A DNA stretch of 64,000 nt from Leucobacter chromiisoli (lineage in GTDB: Bacteria; Actinomycetota; Actinomycetes; Actinomycetales; Microbacteriaceae). Below, one piece after another: positions 48,701 to 55,382 of this stretch (its first letter is position 1; every line of letters starts with the position of its first letter). The notes beneath the pieces were generated by a model. The model was not told the DNA's origin and did not search any database. It saw only the letters and a program-made list of their open reading frames with translations. The DNA is taken from assembly GCF_016522505.1 (NCBI RefSeq), contig NZ_JAEHOH010000011.1, positions 106,834-170,833 of the forward strand, given 5' to 3'. The translations under genes and the position numbers were made by a program.

Positions 48701-49188
48701 CCGCCCGCCACGGCCTTCGCGAAGACCGGGAAGCCGATCTCCTTCGCGCCCGCGATGAGCGCCTCGATATCGGTGGAGGGCGGGGTCGACTGCAGCACGG
48801 GCACGCCGGCCGCGATCGCGTGCTCCTTCGCGGCGACCTTGTTGCCCGCCATCTCGAGCGCCTTCCGGCCCGGGCCGATGAAGCGGATGCCCGCAGCCTC
48901 CGCGGCGGCCGCGAGATCGGGGTTCTCGGACAGGAAGCCATAGCCCGGGTAGATCGCGTCGGCGCCCGACTCGCTGGCGACGCGAACGATCTCGGCGACG
49001 TCCAGATAGGCGCGGACCGGGTGCCCCTCGTCGCCGATGAGGTACGCCTCGTCGGCCTTCAGGCGGTGCAGGGAGTTGCGGTCCTCGTACGGGAACACCG
49101 CAACCGTCCTGGCGCCGAGCTCATGGGCGGCGCGAAAAGCACGGATGGCGATCTCGCCGCGGTTCGCGACCAGGATCTTCTTGAACAT
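45790..49188 (-). CDS. pyc: Pyruvate carboxylase
   Basis: Pyc carboxylates pyruvate to oxaloacetate with ATP and bicarbonate, the main anaplerotic step. The single 1132-residue chain has a biotin carboxylase domain (1-450: KILVANRGEIAIRAFRAAHE, GGGGRGMRRV, EMNPRIQVEHTVTEEVT), a carboxyltransferase domain (about 540-810: DIFRIFDALNDVNQMRVA, HTHDTPGGQLATLLAA), and a biotinyl domain with the carrier lysine at about 1098 in EAMKMEA. ATG at 49188 (MFKKILVANRGE) is chosen over an in-frame extension. A TAGGCT -10 and a TTGTCTGACAA palindrome lie upstream. def follows closely. Confidence 0.97.
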   Translation of the reverse strand: MFKKILVANRGEIAIRAFRAAHELGARTVAVFPYEDRNSLHRLKADEAYLIGDEGHPVRAYLDVAEIVRVASESGADAIYPGYGFLSENPDLAAAAEAAGIRFIGPGRKALEMAGNKVAAKEHAIAAGVPVLQSTPPSTDIEALIAGAKEIGFPVFAKAVAGGGGRGMRRVEREEDLRDALESAMREAESAFGDPTMFIEQAVLRPRHIEVQVLADKTGHAVHLFERDCSVQRRHQKVVEIAPAPNLDQETRDALTRDAIAFAKSIGYENAGTVEFLLDTEGERAGQHVFIEMNPRIQVEHTVTEEVTDVDLVRAQMRIAAGETLEELELRQEDIQLRGAALQCRITTEDPANGFRPDLGRITAYRSPGGGGVRLDGGTINAGAQISPHFDSMLAKLTCRGRSFRDAVTRAQRALAEFRIRGVSTNIPFLQAVLADPAFQEGDIATSFIEERPELLDMNKPKDRATRLLQHVANVTVNQPNGARVSHADLGSKLPAADLTRPAPAGHREQLLELGPEGFARALREQTALAVTETTFRDAHQSLLATRVRTKDLLRVAPYVARLTPQLLSVEAWGGATYDVALRFLGEDPWERLAALREALPNVPIQMLLRGQNTVGYTPYPAKVAQSFVREAAETGIDIFRIFDALNDVNQMRVAVEAVRETGTAVAEVAMAYTGNLLDPAEDKYTLDYYLQLADQIVEAGAHVLAIKDMAGLLRPAAAAKLVTALRERFDLPVHLHTHDTPGGQLATLLAASQAGVDAVDVASAPMSGTTSQPSLSALVAALADTDRDTGLSQEAVYSLEPYWDAVRALYKPFESGLPSPTGRVYTHEIPGGQLSNLRQQAIALGLADNFEKIEDMYAASDRILGRIPKVTPSSKVVGDLALHLAAVDADPADFEANPGKYDIPDSVVGFLAGELGEIPGGWPEPFRSKVLAGRTVDIEVAPIGDEDAALLDGTSLERRGALNRLLFPQPTRQFEAMREQFGDLSVLETADYLYGLEPGQEHVLDLAKGVRLYIGLEAIGEADDKGVRTVMLKVNGQLRQVFVKDERVAVSAPVAEKADRTVPGQVAAPFSGTVTLKAAVGDAVEAGQPIATIEAMKMEAAITATVTGTIERLVFSGTRSVEAGDLLVVIA

Positions 49189-49239
49189 TACAGAGGCTCT
49201 CCCTTGTGTCTCTGCCCAGGCTGTCTTGTGAACGTACAT

Positions 49240-49245
49240 AGCCTA
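49240..49245 (-). promoter_or_regulatory. -10 hexamer TAGGCT upstream of pyc
   Basis: TAGGCT on the minus strand about 51 bases before the pyc ATG. A leader with GGGAGAG would follow. Confidence 0.45.
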
Positions 49246-49264
49246 CTGGCAAGGTCGCTCCACA

Positions 49265-49275
49265 TTGTCTGACAA
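49265..49275. promoter_or_regulatory. TTGTCTGACAA palindrome upstream of pyc (GntR/FadR-type operator candidate)
   Basis: The 11-base palindrome matches the TNGTNNNACNA consensus known for FadR-subfamily GntR regulators such as LldR. It lies 20-30 bases upstream of the presumed pyc -10. No GntR gene is in the window. Confidence 0.45.
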
Positions 49276-49369
49276 CATGAGGAGGACCGCCCTTAAATCT
49301 ATCGCAGGCGGCCCCGCCCGCGAGCATCGTCCCCTCGGACTTCCAGGTGAGCCCTCAGTCGGAATCCAC

Positions 49370-49375
49370 TAAACT
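49370..49375 (+). promoter_or_regulatory. -10 hexamer TAAACT, 6 nt before GTG of the ParA-type gene
   Basis: TAAACT-CGACGT-GTG on the plus strand. Confidence 0.6.
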
Positions 49376-49381
49376 CGACGT

Positions 49382-50284
49382 GTGCATGTTCTCAGCGTGA
49401 GCTCCCTCAAGGGCGGAGTCGGCAAGACGACCGTCACCCTCGGCCTGGCCTCGGCGGCCTTCTCCCGCGGCCTGCGAACACTGGTGGTCGACCTCGACCC
49501 GCAGTCGGACGTGTCGACGGGGATGGACGTGAACCCCGACGGCCACGGCAACATCGCCGACGTGCTCGAGAGCCCGAAGGAGAGCGTGGTGCGCGGCGCC
49601 ATCGCTCACAGCGGCTGGGCCAGGCACCACGAGACGGGCACCATCGACCTGCTCGTGGGCAGCCCCTCCGCGATCAACTTCGACGGGCCGCACCCCTCCG
49701 TGCGCGAGATCTGGAAGCTGGAGGAGGCGCTGGCCGTGGTCGAGGCCGACTACGACCTCGTGCTCATCGACTGCGCGCCCTCGCTGAACGCCCTCACGCG
49801 CACGGCCTGGGCGGCGAGCGATCGCGTCCTCGTCGTCACCGAGCCGGGGCTCTTCGCCGTCGCGGCCGCCGATCGCGCCCTGCGCGCCATCGAGGAGATC
49901 CGCCGCGGCGTCAGCCCGCGTCTCCAGCCGCTCGGCATCCTGATCAACCGGGCTCGGCCGCAGTCGATGGAGCACCAGTTCCGCACGCGCGAGCTCCGCG
50001 AGATGTTCGGCCCGCTCGTGCTCAATCCCCAATTGCCCGAGCGCACCTCGCTGCAGCAGGCGCAGGGCGCGGCGAAGCCCGTCCACATGTGGCCCGGCGA
50101 GGCGGCGCAGGAGATGGCCGGGTACTTCGACCAGGTGCTCGATCGCGTGCTGCGATCGGCCGGCATCAACGCTCCCCCGGCTGCCGTATCGCCGGGCCGC
50201 AGCACCACCTCCGTGACGGAGGATCCGCTTCCCGACGAGGTGTCTGACACGGCCTCCGTCGTCACCGACCGCGCCCCCGAGTAG
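49382..50284 (+). CDS. ParA/MinD-type ATPase
   Basis: The 300-residue protein has the deviant Walker A KGGVGKTT (10-17), DLDPQSDVSTGMDV, and the Walker B LVLIDCAPSLNALT. The C-terminal 30 residues are Ser/Thr/Glu-rich. There is no ParB gene beside it and no parS-like site, so it is an orphan ParA, as seen next to FHA/MerR genes in other Microbacteriaceae. It might position a cellular cargo, but the cargo is unknown. GTG at 49382 is 6 bases from TAAACT, indicating leaderless translation. It is convergent with the MerR gene and divergent from pyc. Confidence 0.9.
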   Translation: MHVLSVSSLKGGVGKTTVTLGLASAAFSRGLRTLVVDLDPQSDVSTGMDVNPDGHGNIADVLESPKESVVRGAIAHSGWARHHETGTIDLLVGSPSAINFDGPHPSVREIWKLEEALAVVEADYDLVLIDCAPSLNALTRTAWAASDRVLVVTEPGLFAVAAADRALRAIEEIRRGVSPRLQPLGILINRARPQSMEHQFRTRELREMFGPLVLNPQLPERTSLQQAQGAAKPVHMWPGEAAQEMAGYFDQVLDRVLRSAGINAPPAAVSPGRSTTSVTEDPLPDEVSDTASVVTDRAPE

Positions 50285-50298
50285 GGCGCGGCGGCGAT

Positions 50299-50336
50299 AC
50301 GGAGGGGTGGGCGGCTGCGGCGGCCCGCCCCTCCGT
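50299..50336 (+). terminator. Hairpin after the ParA-type gene
   Basis: ACGGAGGGG-t-GGGC pairs with GCCC-g-CCCCTCCGT, 15 bases past the stop codon. Confidence 0.65.
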
Positions 50337-50368
50337 CGTCCCAGGGGCCGGCTCCCCCGCGGCGGTTC

Positions 50369-50396
50369 CCCGAGGCGGAGGGGGCTCCGCCTCGGG
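50369..50396 (-). terminator. Hairpin after the first MerR gene
   Basis: CCCGAGGCGGAG (50369-50380) pairs perfectly with CTCCGCCTCGGG (50385-50396) around a GGGG loop, 20 bases past the MerR stop. Confidence 0.65.
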
Positions 50397-50415
50397 CCGA
50401 ACCGGGCGGGGTTCG

Positions 50416-51015
50416 CTAGGAGATCTTCTTGCGGGTCTCGCGACGGCGGGCGAGCTCGTCGACCTCGGCCGCCGCCCGGTGATCGTCCATGTCGACGAGC
50501 GAGGTCTCGACCTCGCGGAGGACCTTGCCGACGGCGATGCCGAAGACGCCCTGGCCGCGGCTCACGAGGTCGATGACCTCGTCGCTCGAGGTGCAGAGGT
50601 ACACGCTGGCGCCGTCGCTCATGAGCGTGGTCTGGGAGAGGTCGTGCACGCCGGCCTCGTGCAGCTGGGCGACCGCGGTGCGGATCTGCTGGAGGGAGAT
50701 GCCCGTGTCGAGCAGGCGCTTGACGAGCTTCAGCACGAGGATGTCGCGGAAGCCGTAGAGGCGCTGCGAACCGGAGCCCTTGGCGCTCCGCACGGTCGGC
50801 TCGACGAGCCCCGTCCGGGCCCAGTAGTCGAGCTGACGATAGCTGATGCCCGCGGCGCGAGCGGCCACCGCCCCTTTGAACCCCCCGCTCTCGTCGGGCT
50901 TCGGGAGCCCGTCGTCGAAGAGCAGCTCAGCCCCCAGGGTGTCGCGCCGCTGGGGCCCTTCCGGACCGGTCACAGAGGCGTCCGCGTCACCCGACGGCAG
51001 CTGAGTGTTCTCCAT
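50416..51015 (-). CDS. MerR-family transcriptional regulator (Rv1830-like)
   Basis: The 199-residue protein has an N-terminal disordered part (about 1-50), then a MerR helix-turn-helix with GISYRQLDYWARTGLVEPT and the wing GSQRLYGFRDILVLKLVKRLL (shortened here), followed by a coiled segment and a C-terminal domain without metal-binding cysteines apart from YLCTSSDE. By order and sequence it corresponds to M. tuberculosis Rv1830, in the garA-FtsR-Rv1829-Rv1830 block. ATG at 51015 follows AAGGA. The bifunctional nuclease gene usually found between the two MerR genes is missing here. Confidence 0.88.
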   Translation of the reverse strand: MENTQLPSGDADASVTGPEGPQRRDTLGAELLFDDGLPKPDESGGFKGAVAARAAGISYRQLDYWARTGLVEPTVRSAKGSGSQRLYGFRDILVLKLVKRLLDTGISLQQIRTAVAQLHEAGVHDLSQTTLMSDGASVYLCTSSDEVIDLVSRGQGVFGIAVGKVLREVETSLVDMDDHRAAAEVDELARRRETRKKIS

Positions 51016-51151
51016 GGTGGTCCTTTCCAGCGGCGCCCATCGCACCGAGCCTCATCAACGCTACCGCCGGGGGTGCCCGCATGCAACGACCGGAGCACTT
51101 TGGATTCCGCGTGTCGCGTTCAGGTAGAGGTTTAAGGTTTTCGGCGGTCGC

Positions 51152-51180
51152 CGAGAACGCCCGGAAGGGCCGGGTTCTCG
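51152..51180 (-). terminator. Imperfect hairpin after ftsR
   Basis: CGAGAA-CG-CCCGG pairs with CCGGG-TTCTCG across a short loop, 17 bases past the FtsR-type stop and upstream of the next MerR gene. Confidence 0.5.
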
Positions 51181-51196
51181 TCTCGAACCGAGCCCG

Positions 51197-51874
51197 TCAG
51201 CCCGCGAGCAGGCGGTTGCGGAGCACGCCCGAGCGCAGCGTGTCGAGGTACCCCGCGAGCTCGAGCGAGTCCTCGTCGGAGTGCGGGCTCCCCGTCTTGA
51301 CGCCGCGGGTCGCGACGGCCTGCGAGATGAGCTCGGCGTCGCGCTCCGCCGCCACCCGCAGGGACCGGAGGTGGCGGGGGGTGATCCCCCGCTCCGACAG
51401 CTTCACGAGGGCGGTGAGCTGCGCCACCGCCTCGTGGGGGAAGACCTCCGCTGCCGGCAGCAGACCCGCCGCGATGGCCTCGCCGAGCAGCCGGGAGCTC
51501 GCCCCGGTGAGGCGCTTCAGCTCATCGCTGCCGAGCAGCTTCCGCGGGGAGAGGATGCTCGACGCGCTCCGGGGCGCCGCGCCCGGGATCACGGGATCCC
51601 GACCCTGGTCGACCTCCTCCAGCACCTCGGCGATGACCTTGAGCGGCAGGTAGTGATCGCGCTGGAGCGTCAGGATGAGGCGCAGCCGCTCGATGTGCGC
51701 CTGCGAGAACTTCCGGTAGCCCGATTTCGTGCGCTCGGGGGTGATGAGCCCCTGCTCCTCGAGGAAGCGCAGCTTCGACGGGGAGAGATCCGCGAAGTCG
51801 TCCTGCAGGCGCGCGAGCACCTGCCCGATGCTGAGCAGTCCGGCCGTCGCGAGCTGGGCGTTCTGGGCCGCCAC
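51197..51874 (-). CDS. ftsR: MerR-family regulator FtsR-like
   Basis: The 225-residue protein has a MerR DNA-binding domain at about 13-85 (LSIGQVLARLQDDFADLSPS, then KLRFLEEQGLITPERTKSGY) and a C-terminal regulatory half. It corresponds to M. tuberculosis Rv1828 and to C. glutamicum FtsR, an activator of ftsZ transcription and cell growth. That link makes the ftsZ promoter in this window a candidate target; this is inference. GTG at 51874 lies one base after the FHA gene's stop, so both are one transcriptional unit. Confidence 0.88.
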   Translation of the reverse strand: MAAQNAQLATAGLLSIGQVLARLQDDFADLSPSKLRFLEEQGLITPERTKSGYRKFSQAHIERLRLILTLQRDHYLPLKVIAEVLEEVDQGRDPVIPGAAPRSASSILSPRKLLGSDELKRLTGASSRLLGEAIAAGLLPAAEVFPHEAVAQLTALVKLSERGITPRHLRSLRVAAERDAELISQAVATRGVKTGSPHSDEDSLELAGYLDTLRSGVLRNRLLAG

Positions 51875-51875
51875 G

Positions 51876-52352
51876 TCAGCTCTCGTCCGCGAGATCGAAT
51901 CGCGAGGCGAAGAAGGTGAACTTGAACTTGCCGACCTGCACTTCCACGCCGTCTTCGAGCACCGTCTCGGAGTCGATGCGCGACCCGTCGCAGAAGGTGC
52001 CGTTGAGCGACCCGAGGTCGACCACCGAGAATCGGGTGCCCGAGCGGCGGAACTCGGCGTGCTTGCGCGAAACCGTGACGTCGTCGAGGAAGATGCCGAC
52101 GCCGGGTCGGCGGCCGGCCACCGTGACGTCCTGGTCCAGCAGGAAGCGGGCGCCCTGGTCGGGCCCGCGGCGCACGACGAGCAGGGCGGCGCCCGTGGGC
52201 AGCGCGCCCACGGCCTCCTGCTCGTCGATCGTCAGGTCGATCACGCGGGCGCGGATCATCGCACCCAGGTCCTCGCGGAACTGCTGCGTGGAGCGGACTT
52301 CGGTATCGTCGGCGCGACGAGCCTGATTCTCGGCGTTCACGTCTTCACCCAT
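51876..52352 (-). CDS. FHA-domain protein (GarA/OdhI-like)
   Basis: GarA/OdhI proteins bind and inhibit 2-oxoglutarate dehydrogenase and glutamate enzymes until a PknB/PknG-type kinase phosphorylates an N-terminal threonine. The 158-residue protein has the FHA domain at about 70-150 with Gly80-Arg81, SRKHAEF (95-101) and GSLNGTF (114-120). The N-terminal motif, ETTSVFR in GarA, is degenerate here: DDTEVRSTQQFREDLG, leaving Thr22 as the likely site. It forms a unit with ftsR, and a PASTA kinase gene lies in the same window. Confidence 0.9.
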   Translation of the reverse strand: MGEDVNAENQARRADDTEVRSTQQFREDLGAMIRARVIDLTIDEQEAVGALPTGAALLVVRRGPDQGARFLLDQDVTVAGRRPGVGIFLDDVTVSRKHAEFRRSGTRFSVVDLGSLNGTFCDGSRIDSETVLEDGVEVQVGKFKFTFFASRFDLADES

Positions 52353-52436
52353 CCCTGATCGGGGGCTTTCGCTGCCGGGGTTCCGGCCCTTCTACGCTAC
52401 CGCAAGCCCTGCCCCGCTCGCATCCCGTCGGAGCGG

Positions 52437-53933
52437 CTACTCATGCGATTCGAGGAATGCGTACACCTCGTGCGAGTCGACGCCGGGGAACGTTCCCGTC
52501 GGCAGCGCGGCGAGCAGGCTCGTCGGCGTCGCCGCCTCCGGCCACGCGGCCGCCTCCCACTTTCGGGTGAGGTCGTCGGAGGCGAGTCGGCAGCAGCTCT
52601 CGTCCGGGCAGCGCGACCGATTGCGGTGCGGAGTCTCGCGACCGCGGAACCACTTGACCGCGTCGAACTGCACCCCCACGCTCACCGAGTAGAGGCCCTC
52701 CTTGGCCTTCTCCACCCGAGAGGTGCACCAGTACGTTCCCCCCGACGCCATGTCGGTGTACTGGTACCAGGGGTTGAAGCGATCGGGCTGGGCGAAGACC
52801 GTGCGCGCCGTCCAGTTGCGGCACACCGACGCCCCCTCGAGGTTGCCGAGGCCGTCGGACGGGAAGCGCACCCCGTCGTTCTCGTACGCCTTGATCAGGG
52901 TGCCCGACTCGTGCGCCTTCATGAAGTGCACCTCGAGGCCCAGCCGCTCCGTCGCGAGGTTCGTGAAGCGGTGAGCGGCCATCTCGTACGACACGGCGAA
53001 GGCGTCGCGCAGATCCTCCATGGAGATCTGCCGCTGCCGCTTCGCCTCCGCCAGCATGCCGACCGCGGCCTCCTCGGGCAGCAGCACCGCGCCCGCGAGG
53101 TAGTTCGCCTCGACGCGCTGGCGCAGGAAGTCGCCGTAGCTCCGGGGCTCCTCGTGCCCGCAGACGAGGCTCGCGAGGGCCCGCAGGACGGGCGCGCGGG
53201 CGTCGCGGGAGGGGAGGTTGCTGCCGAGGTAGATGCGACCGTTCCGCCGATCGATCACGGAGCGCGTGGAGTGCGGGAGGTCGGAGACGTAGTGCAGGGT
53301 GAAGCCGAGCTTCCTCGCGATGTCGGCGATCGTGCGCTGCGAGACCGGGCCTCCGCCGTAGCCCACCGAACCGAGCAGCTCGCCCGCCTGCCGCTCGAGC
53401 TCCGCGAAGTAGTTGCCCCGCACGCGCATCTCGGAGCGCAGCTCCGTGTTGGCCCTGCGCGCCTCCTCGGGAGTCGCCGCCCGCTCGCGGTTCAGCCGCT
53501 CGACCTCCTGGTGGAGCCCGAGGATCGCCCGAAGCGTCTCATCGCTCGTCGCCTTCGACACGCGGATCGGCTGGATGCCGAGCGATCGGAAGACCGCTCC
53601 GCGCTGCGCGCGCTCCACCGCGATCTCAAGGGCCGCGCGCTCGCTCGGCGCCTCCTCGGAGAGGAGCTCGTCCACCGTGGATCCGAGCGCGGCCGCGAGC
53701 GCGCGGAGCACCGGAAGCCGGGGCTCGCGCTTGCCGTTCTCGATCGCCGAGAGCTGGGAGGGCGCGCGGTCGATCGCCGCGGCGAGCTGCTCGAGCGTCA
53801 GCCCGAGCTGCGCGCGGCGCTCGCGGATGCGCCGGCCGAGGGTGAGAGCGTCCGCAGCACCCTCCGGGTCGGGGGCCACGGCGGAGAGCACCCGGCCCGA
53901 CGAGGACTGCGCTGGGGCGTCGTAGGGAGTCAT
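52437..53933 (-). CDS. ramB: RamB-like regulator of acetate/glyoxylate genes (XRE + M78-like + DUF2083)
   Basis: The 498-residue protein has an N-terminal XRE helix-turn-helix (about 31-92: [37 protein letters not shown]), a long alpha-helical middle with an ImmA/IrrE-like (M78) region, and a C-terminal DUF2083 part with Cys residues ([23 protein letters not shown]). The peptidase HExxH is degenerate (CGHEEPRS), so it should be a sensor rather than a protease. RamB of C. glutamicum represses aceA and aceB; the gene here is divergent from aceA, which supports the same role. Confidence 0.9.
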   Translation of the reverse strand: MTPYDAPAQSSSGRVLSAVAPDPEGAADALTLGRRIRERRAQLGLTLEQLAAAIDRAPSQLSAIENGKREPRLPVLRALAAALGSTVDELLSEEAPSERAALEIAVERAQRGAVFRSLGIQPIRVSKATSDETLRAILGLHQEVERLNRERAATPEEARRANTELRSEMRVRGNYFAELERQAGELLGSVGYGGGPVSQRTIADIARKLGFTLHYVSDLPHSTRSVIDRRNGRIYLGSNLPSRDARAPVLRALASLVCGHEEPRSYGDFLRQRVEANYLAGAVLLPEEAAVGMLAEAKRQRQISMEDLRDAFAVSYEMAAHRFTNLATERLGLEVHFMKAHESGTLIKAYENDGVRFPSDGLGNLEGASVCRNWTARTVFAQPDRFNPWYQYTDMASGGTYWCTSRVEKAKEGLYSVSVGVQFDAVKWFRGRETPHRNRSRCPDESCCRLASDDLTRKWEAAAWPEAATPTSLLAALPTGTFPGVDSHEVYAFLESHE

Positions 53934-54083
53934 AGGGGCATCCTCTCAGATCCGGATTCTTCCGACAAGCAGAAATATCGATGTTCTTCACCCCCGCGTA
54001 CCTCGGATCGGGCCGCGAAACCGCCCGCAAGATGGAAACACGCAGACCAACGCCCGAGGACGGGCCCGTCGACAGGAGTCACC
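53934..54083. promoter_or_regulatory. Divergent control region of ramB and aceA
   Basis: 150 bases between divergent starts. The AT-richest part is 53968-53986 (CAGAAATATCGATGTTCTTC). I could not match a confident RamB box or -35/-10 pair. Confidence 0.4.
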
Positions 54084-55382
54084 GTGACCAACGAAGCATC
54101 ACCGCACCCGACCGCCGAGCAGCTGGCCTGGGACTGGGAGAACGACCCGCGCTGGGAGGGCATCGAGCGCGACTACAGCGCGGAGGACGTCGTCCGGCTG
54201 CGGGGCAGGGTTCAGGAGGAGCACACCCTCGCGCGCCGCGGCGCGGAGAAGCTCTGGGCCCAGCTCACCGAGGAGGCCGCCGAGGGCCGCTACACCCACG
54301 CGCTGGGGGCGCTCACCGGCAACCAGGCCGTGCAGCAGGTGAAGGCCGGTCTCCGCGCCGTCTACCTCTCGGGCTGGCAGGTCGCCGCCGACGCCAACCT
54401 CTCGGGCCAGACCTACCCCGACCAGTCGCTCTACCCGGCGAACTCGGTGCCGCAGGTGGTCCGCCGCATCAACAACGCCCTGCTCCGCGCCGACCAGATC
54501 GAGCACGCCGAGGGCATCCAGAGCGTCGAGGACTGGCTGGTGCCGATCGTCGCCGACGCAGAGGCCGGCTTCGGCGGCCCGCTCAACGCCTACGAGCTCA
54601 TGAAGTCGATGATCGCGGCGGGCGCCTCGGGCGTGCACTGGGAGGATCAGCTCGCCAGCGAGAAGAAGTGCGGCCACCTCGGCGGCAAGGTGCTCATCCC
54701 GACCCAGCAGCACATCCGCACGCTGAACGCCGCGCGCCTCGCCGCCGACGTCGCCGGAGTGCCCAGCGTCATCGTCGCCCGCACCGACGCCGAGGCCGCC
54801 ACGCTCATCACCTCCGACGTCGACGAGCGCGATCAGCGCTTCATCACCGGCGAGCGCACCCCCGAGGGTTTCTACAAGGTGCGGAACGGCCTCGAGCCCT
54901 GCATCGCCCGCGCCAAGGCGTACGCCCCCTACTCCGACCTCATCTGGATGGAGACCGGCACCCCCGATCTCGACCTCGCCCGGAGGTTCGCCGAGGGGGT
55001 CCGGTCGGAGTTCCCCGACCAGATGCTCGCCTACAACTGCTCGCCGTCGTTCAACTGGAAGAAGCACCTCGACGACGCGACCATCGCCAAGTTCCAGCGC
55101 GAGCTCGGAGCGATGGGCTTCACCTTCCAGTTCATCACCCTCGCCGGGTTCCACTCGCTCAACTCCTCGATGTTCGACCTCGCGCACGGCTACGCCAGGA
55201 GCGGCATGTCGGCCTATGTCGAGCTGCAGGAGCGCGAGTTCGCCGACGAGGCGCGCGGCTACACGGCGACCAAGCACCAGCGCGAGGTCGGCACCGGCTA
55301 CTTCGACGCGATCTCGACCGCTCTCAACCCCACCGCCTCGACGCTGGCGCTCGTGGGCTCGACCGAGGAAGGACAGTTCTGA
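54084..55382 (+). CDS. aceA: Isocitrate lyase
   Basis: AceA cleaves isocitrate to glyoxylate and succinate, allowing growth on acetate or fatty acids. The 432-residue protein has the catalytic KKCGH at about 194-198, [56 protein letters not shown] and [14 protein letters not shown]. The frame is open far upstream through antisense sequence of ramB, but GTG at 54084 follows AGGAGTCACC and gives [14 protein letters not shown]. The stop overlaps the aceB ATG as TGATG, so the two are coupled. Confidence 0.97.
   Translation: MTNEASPHPTAEQLAWDWENDPRWEGIERDYSAEDVVRLRGRVQEEHTLARRGAEKLWAQLTEEAAEGRYTHALGALTGNQAVQQVKAGLRAVYLSGWQVAADANLSGQTYPDQSLYPANSVPQVVRRINNALLRADQIEHAEGIQSVEDWLVPIVADAEAGFGGPLNAYELMKSMIAAGASGVHWEDQLASEKKCGHLGGKVLIPTQQHIRTLNAARLAADVAGVPSVIVARTDAEAATLITSDVDERDQRFITGERTPEGFYKVRNGLEPCIARAKAYAPYSDLIWMETGTPDLDLARRFAEGVRSEFPDQMLAYNCSPSFNWKKHLDDATIAKFQRELGAMGFTFQFITLAGFHSLNSSMFDLAHGYARSGMSAYVELQEREFADEARGYTATKHQREVGTGYFDAISTALNPTASTLALVGSTEEGQF

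Noticed and set aside
49382..50284. Chromosomal partition locus (parAB) or origin region
   Set aside because: No parB gene, no parS-like 16-base palindromes and no dnaA/dnaN nearby; the ParA protein is an orphan.
52443..54083. N-terminal extension of aceA by over 500 codons
   Set aside because: The open frame runs antisense through ramB; aceA has a good ribosome site and a family-like N-terminus at GTG 54084.
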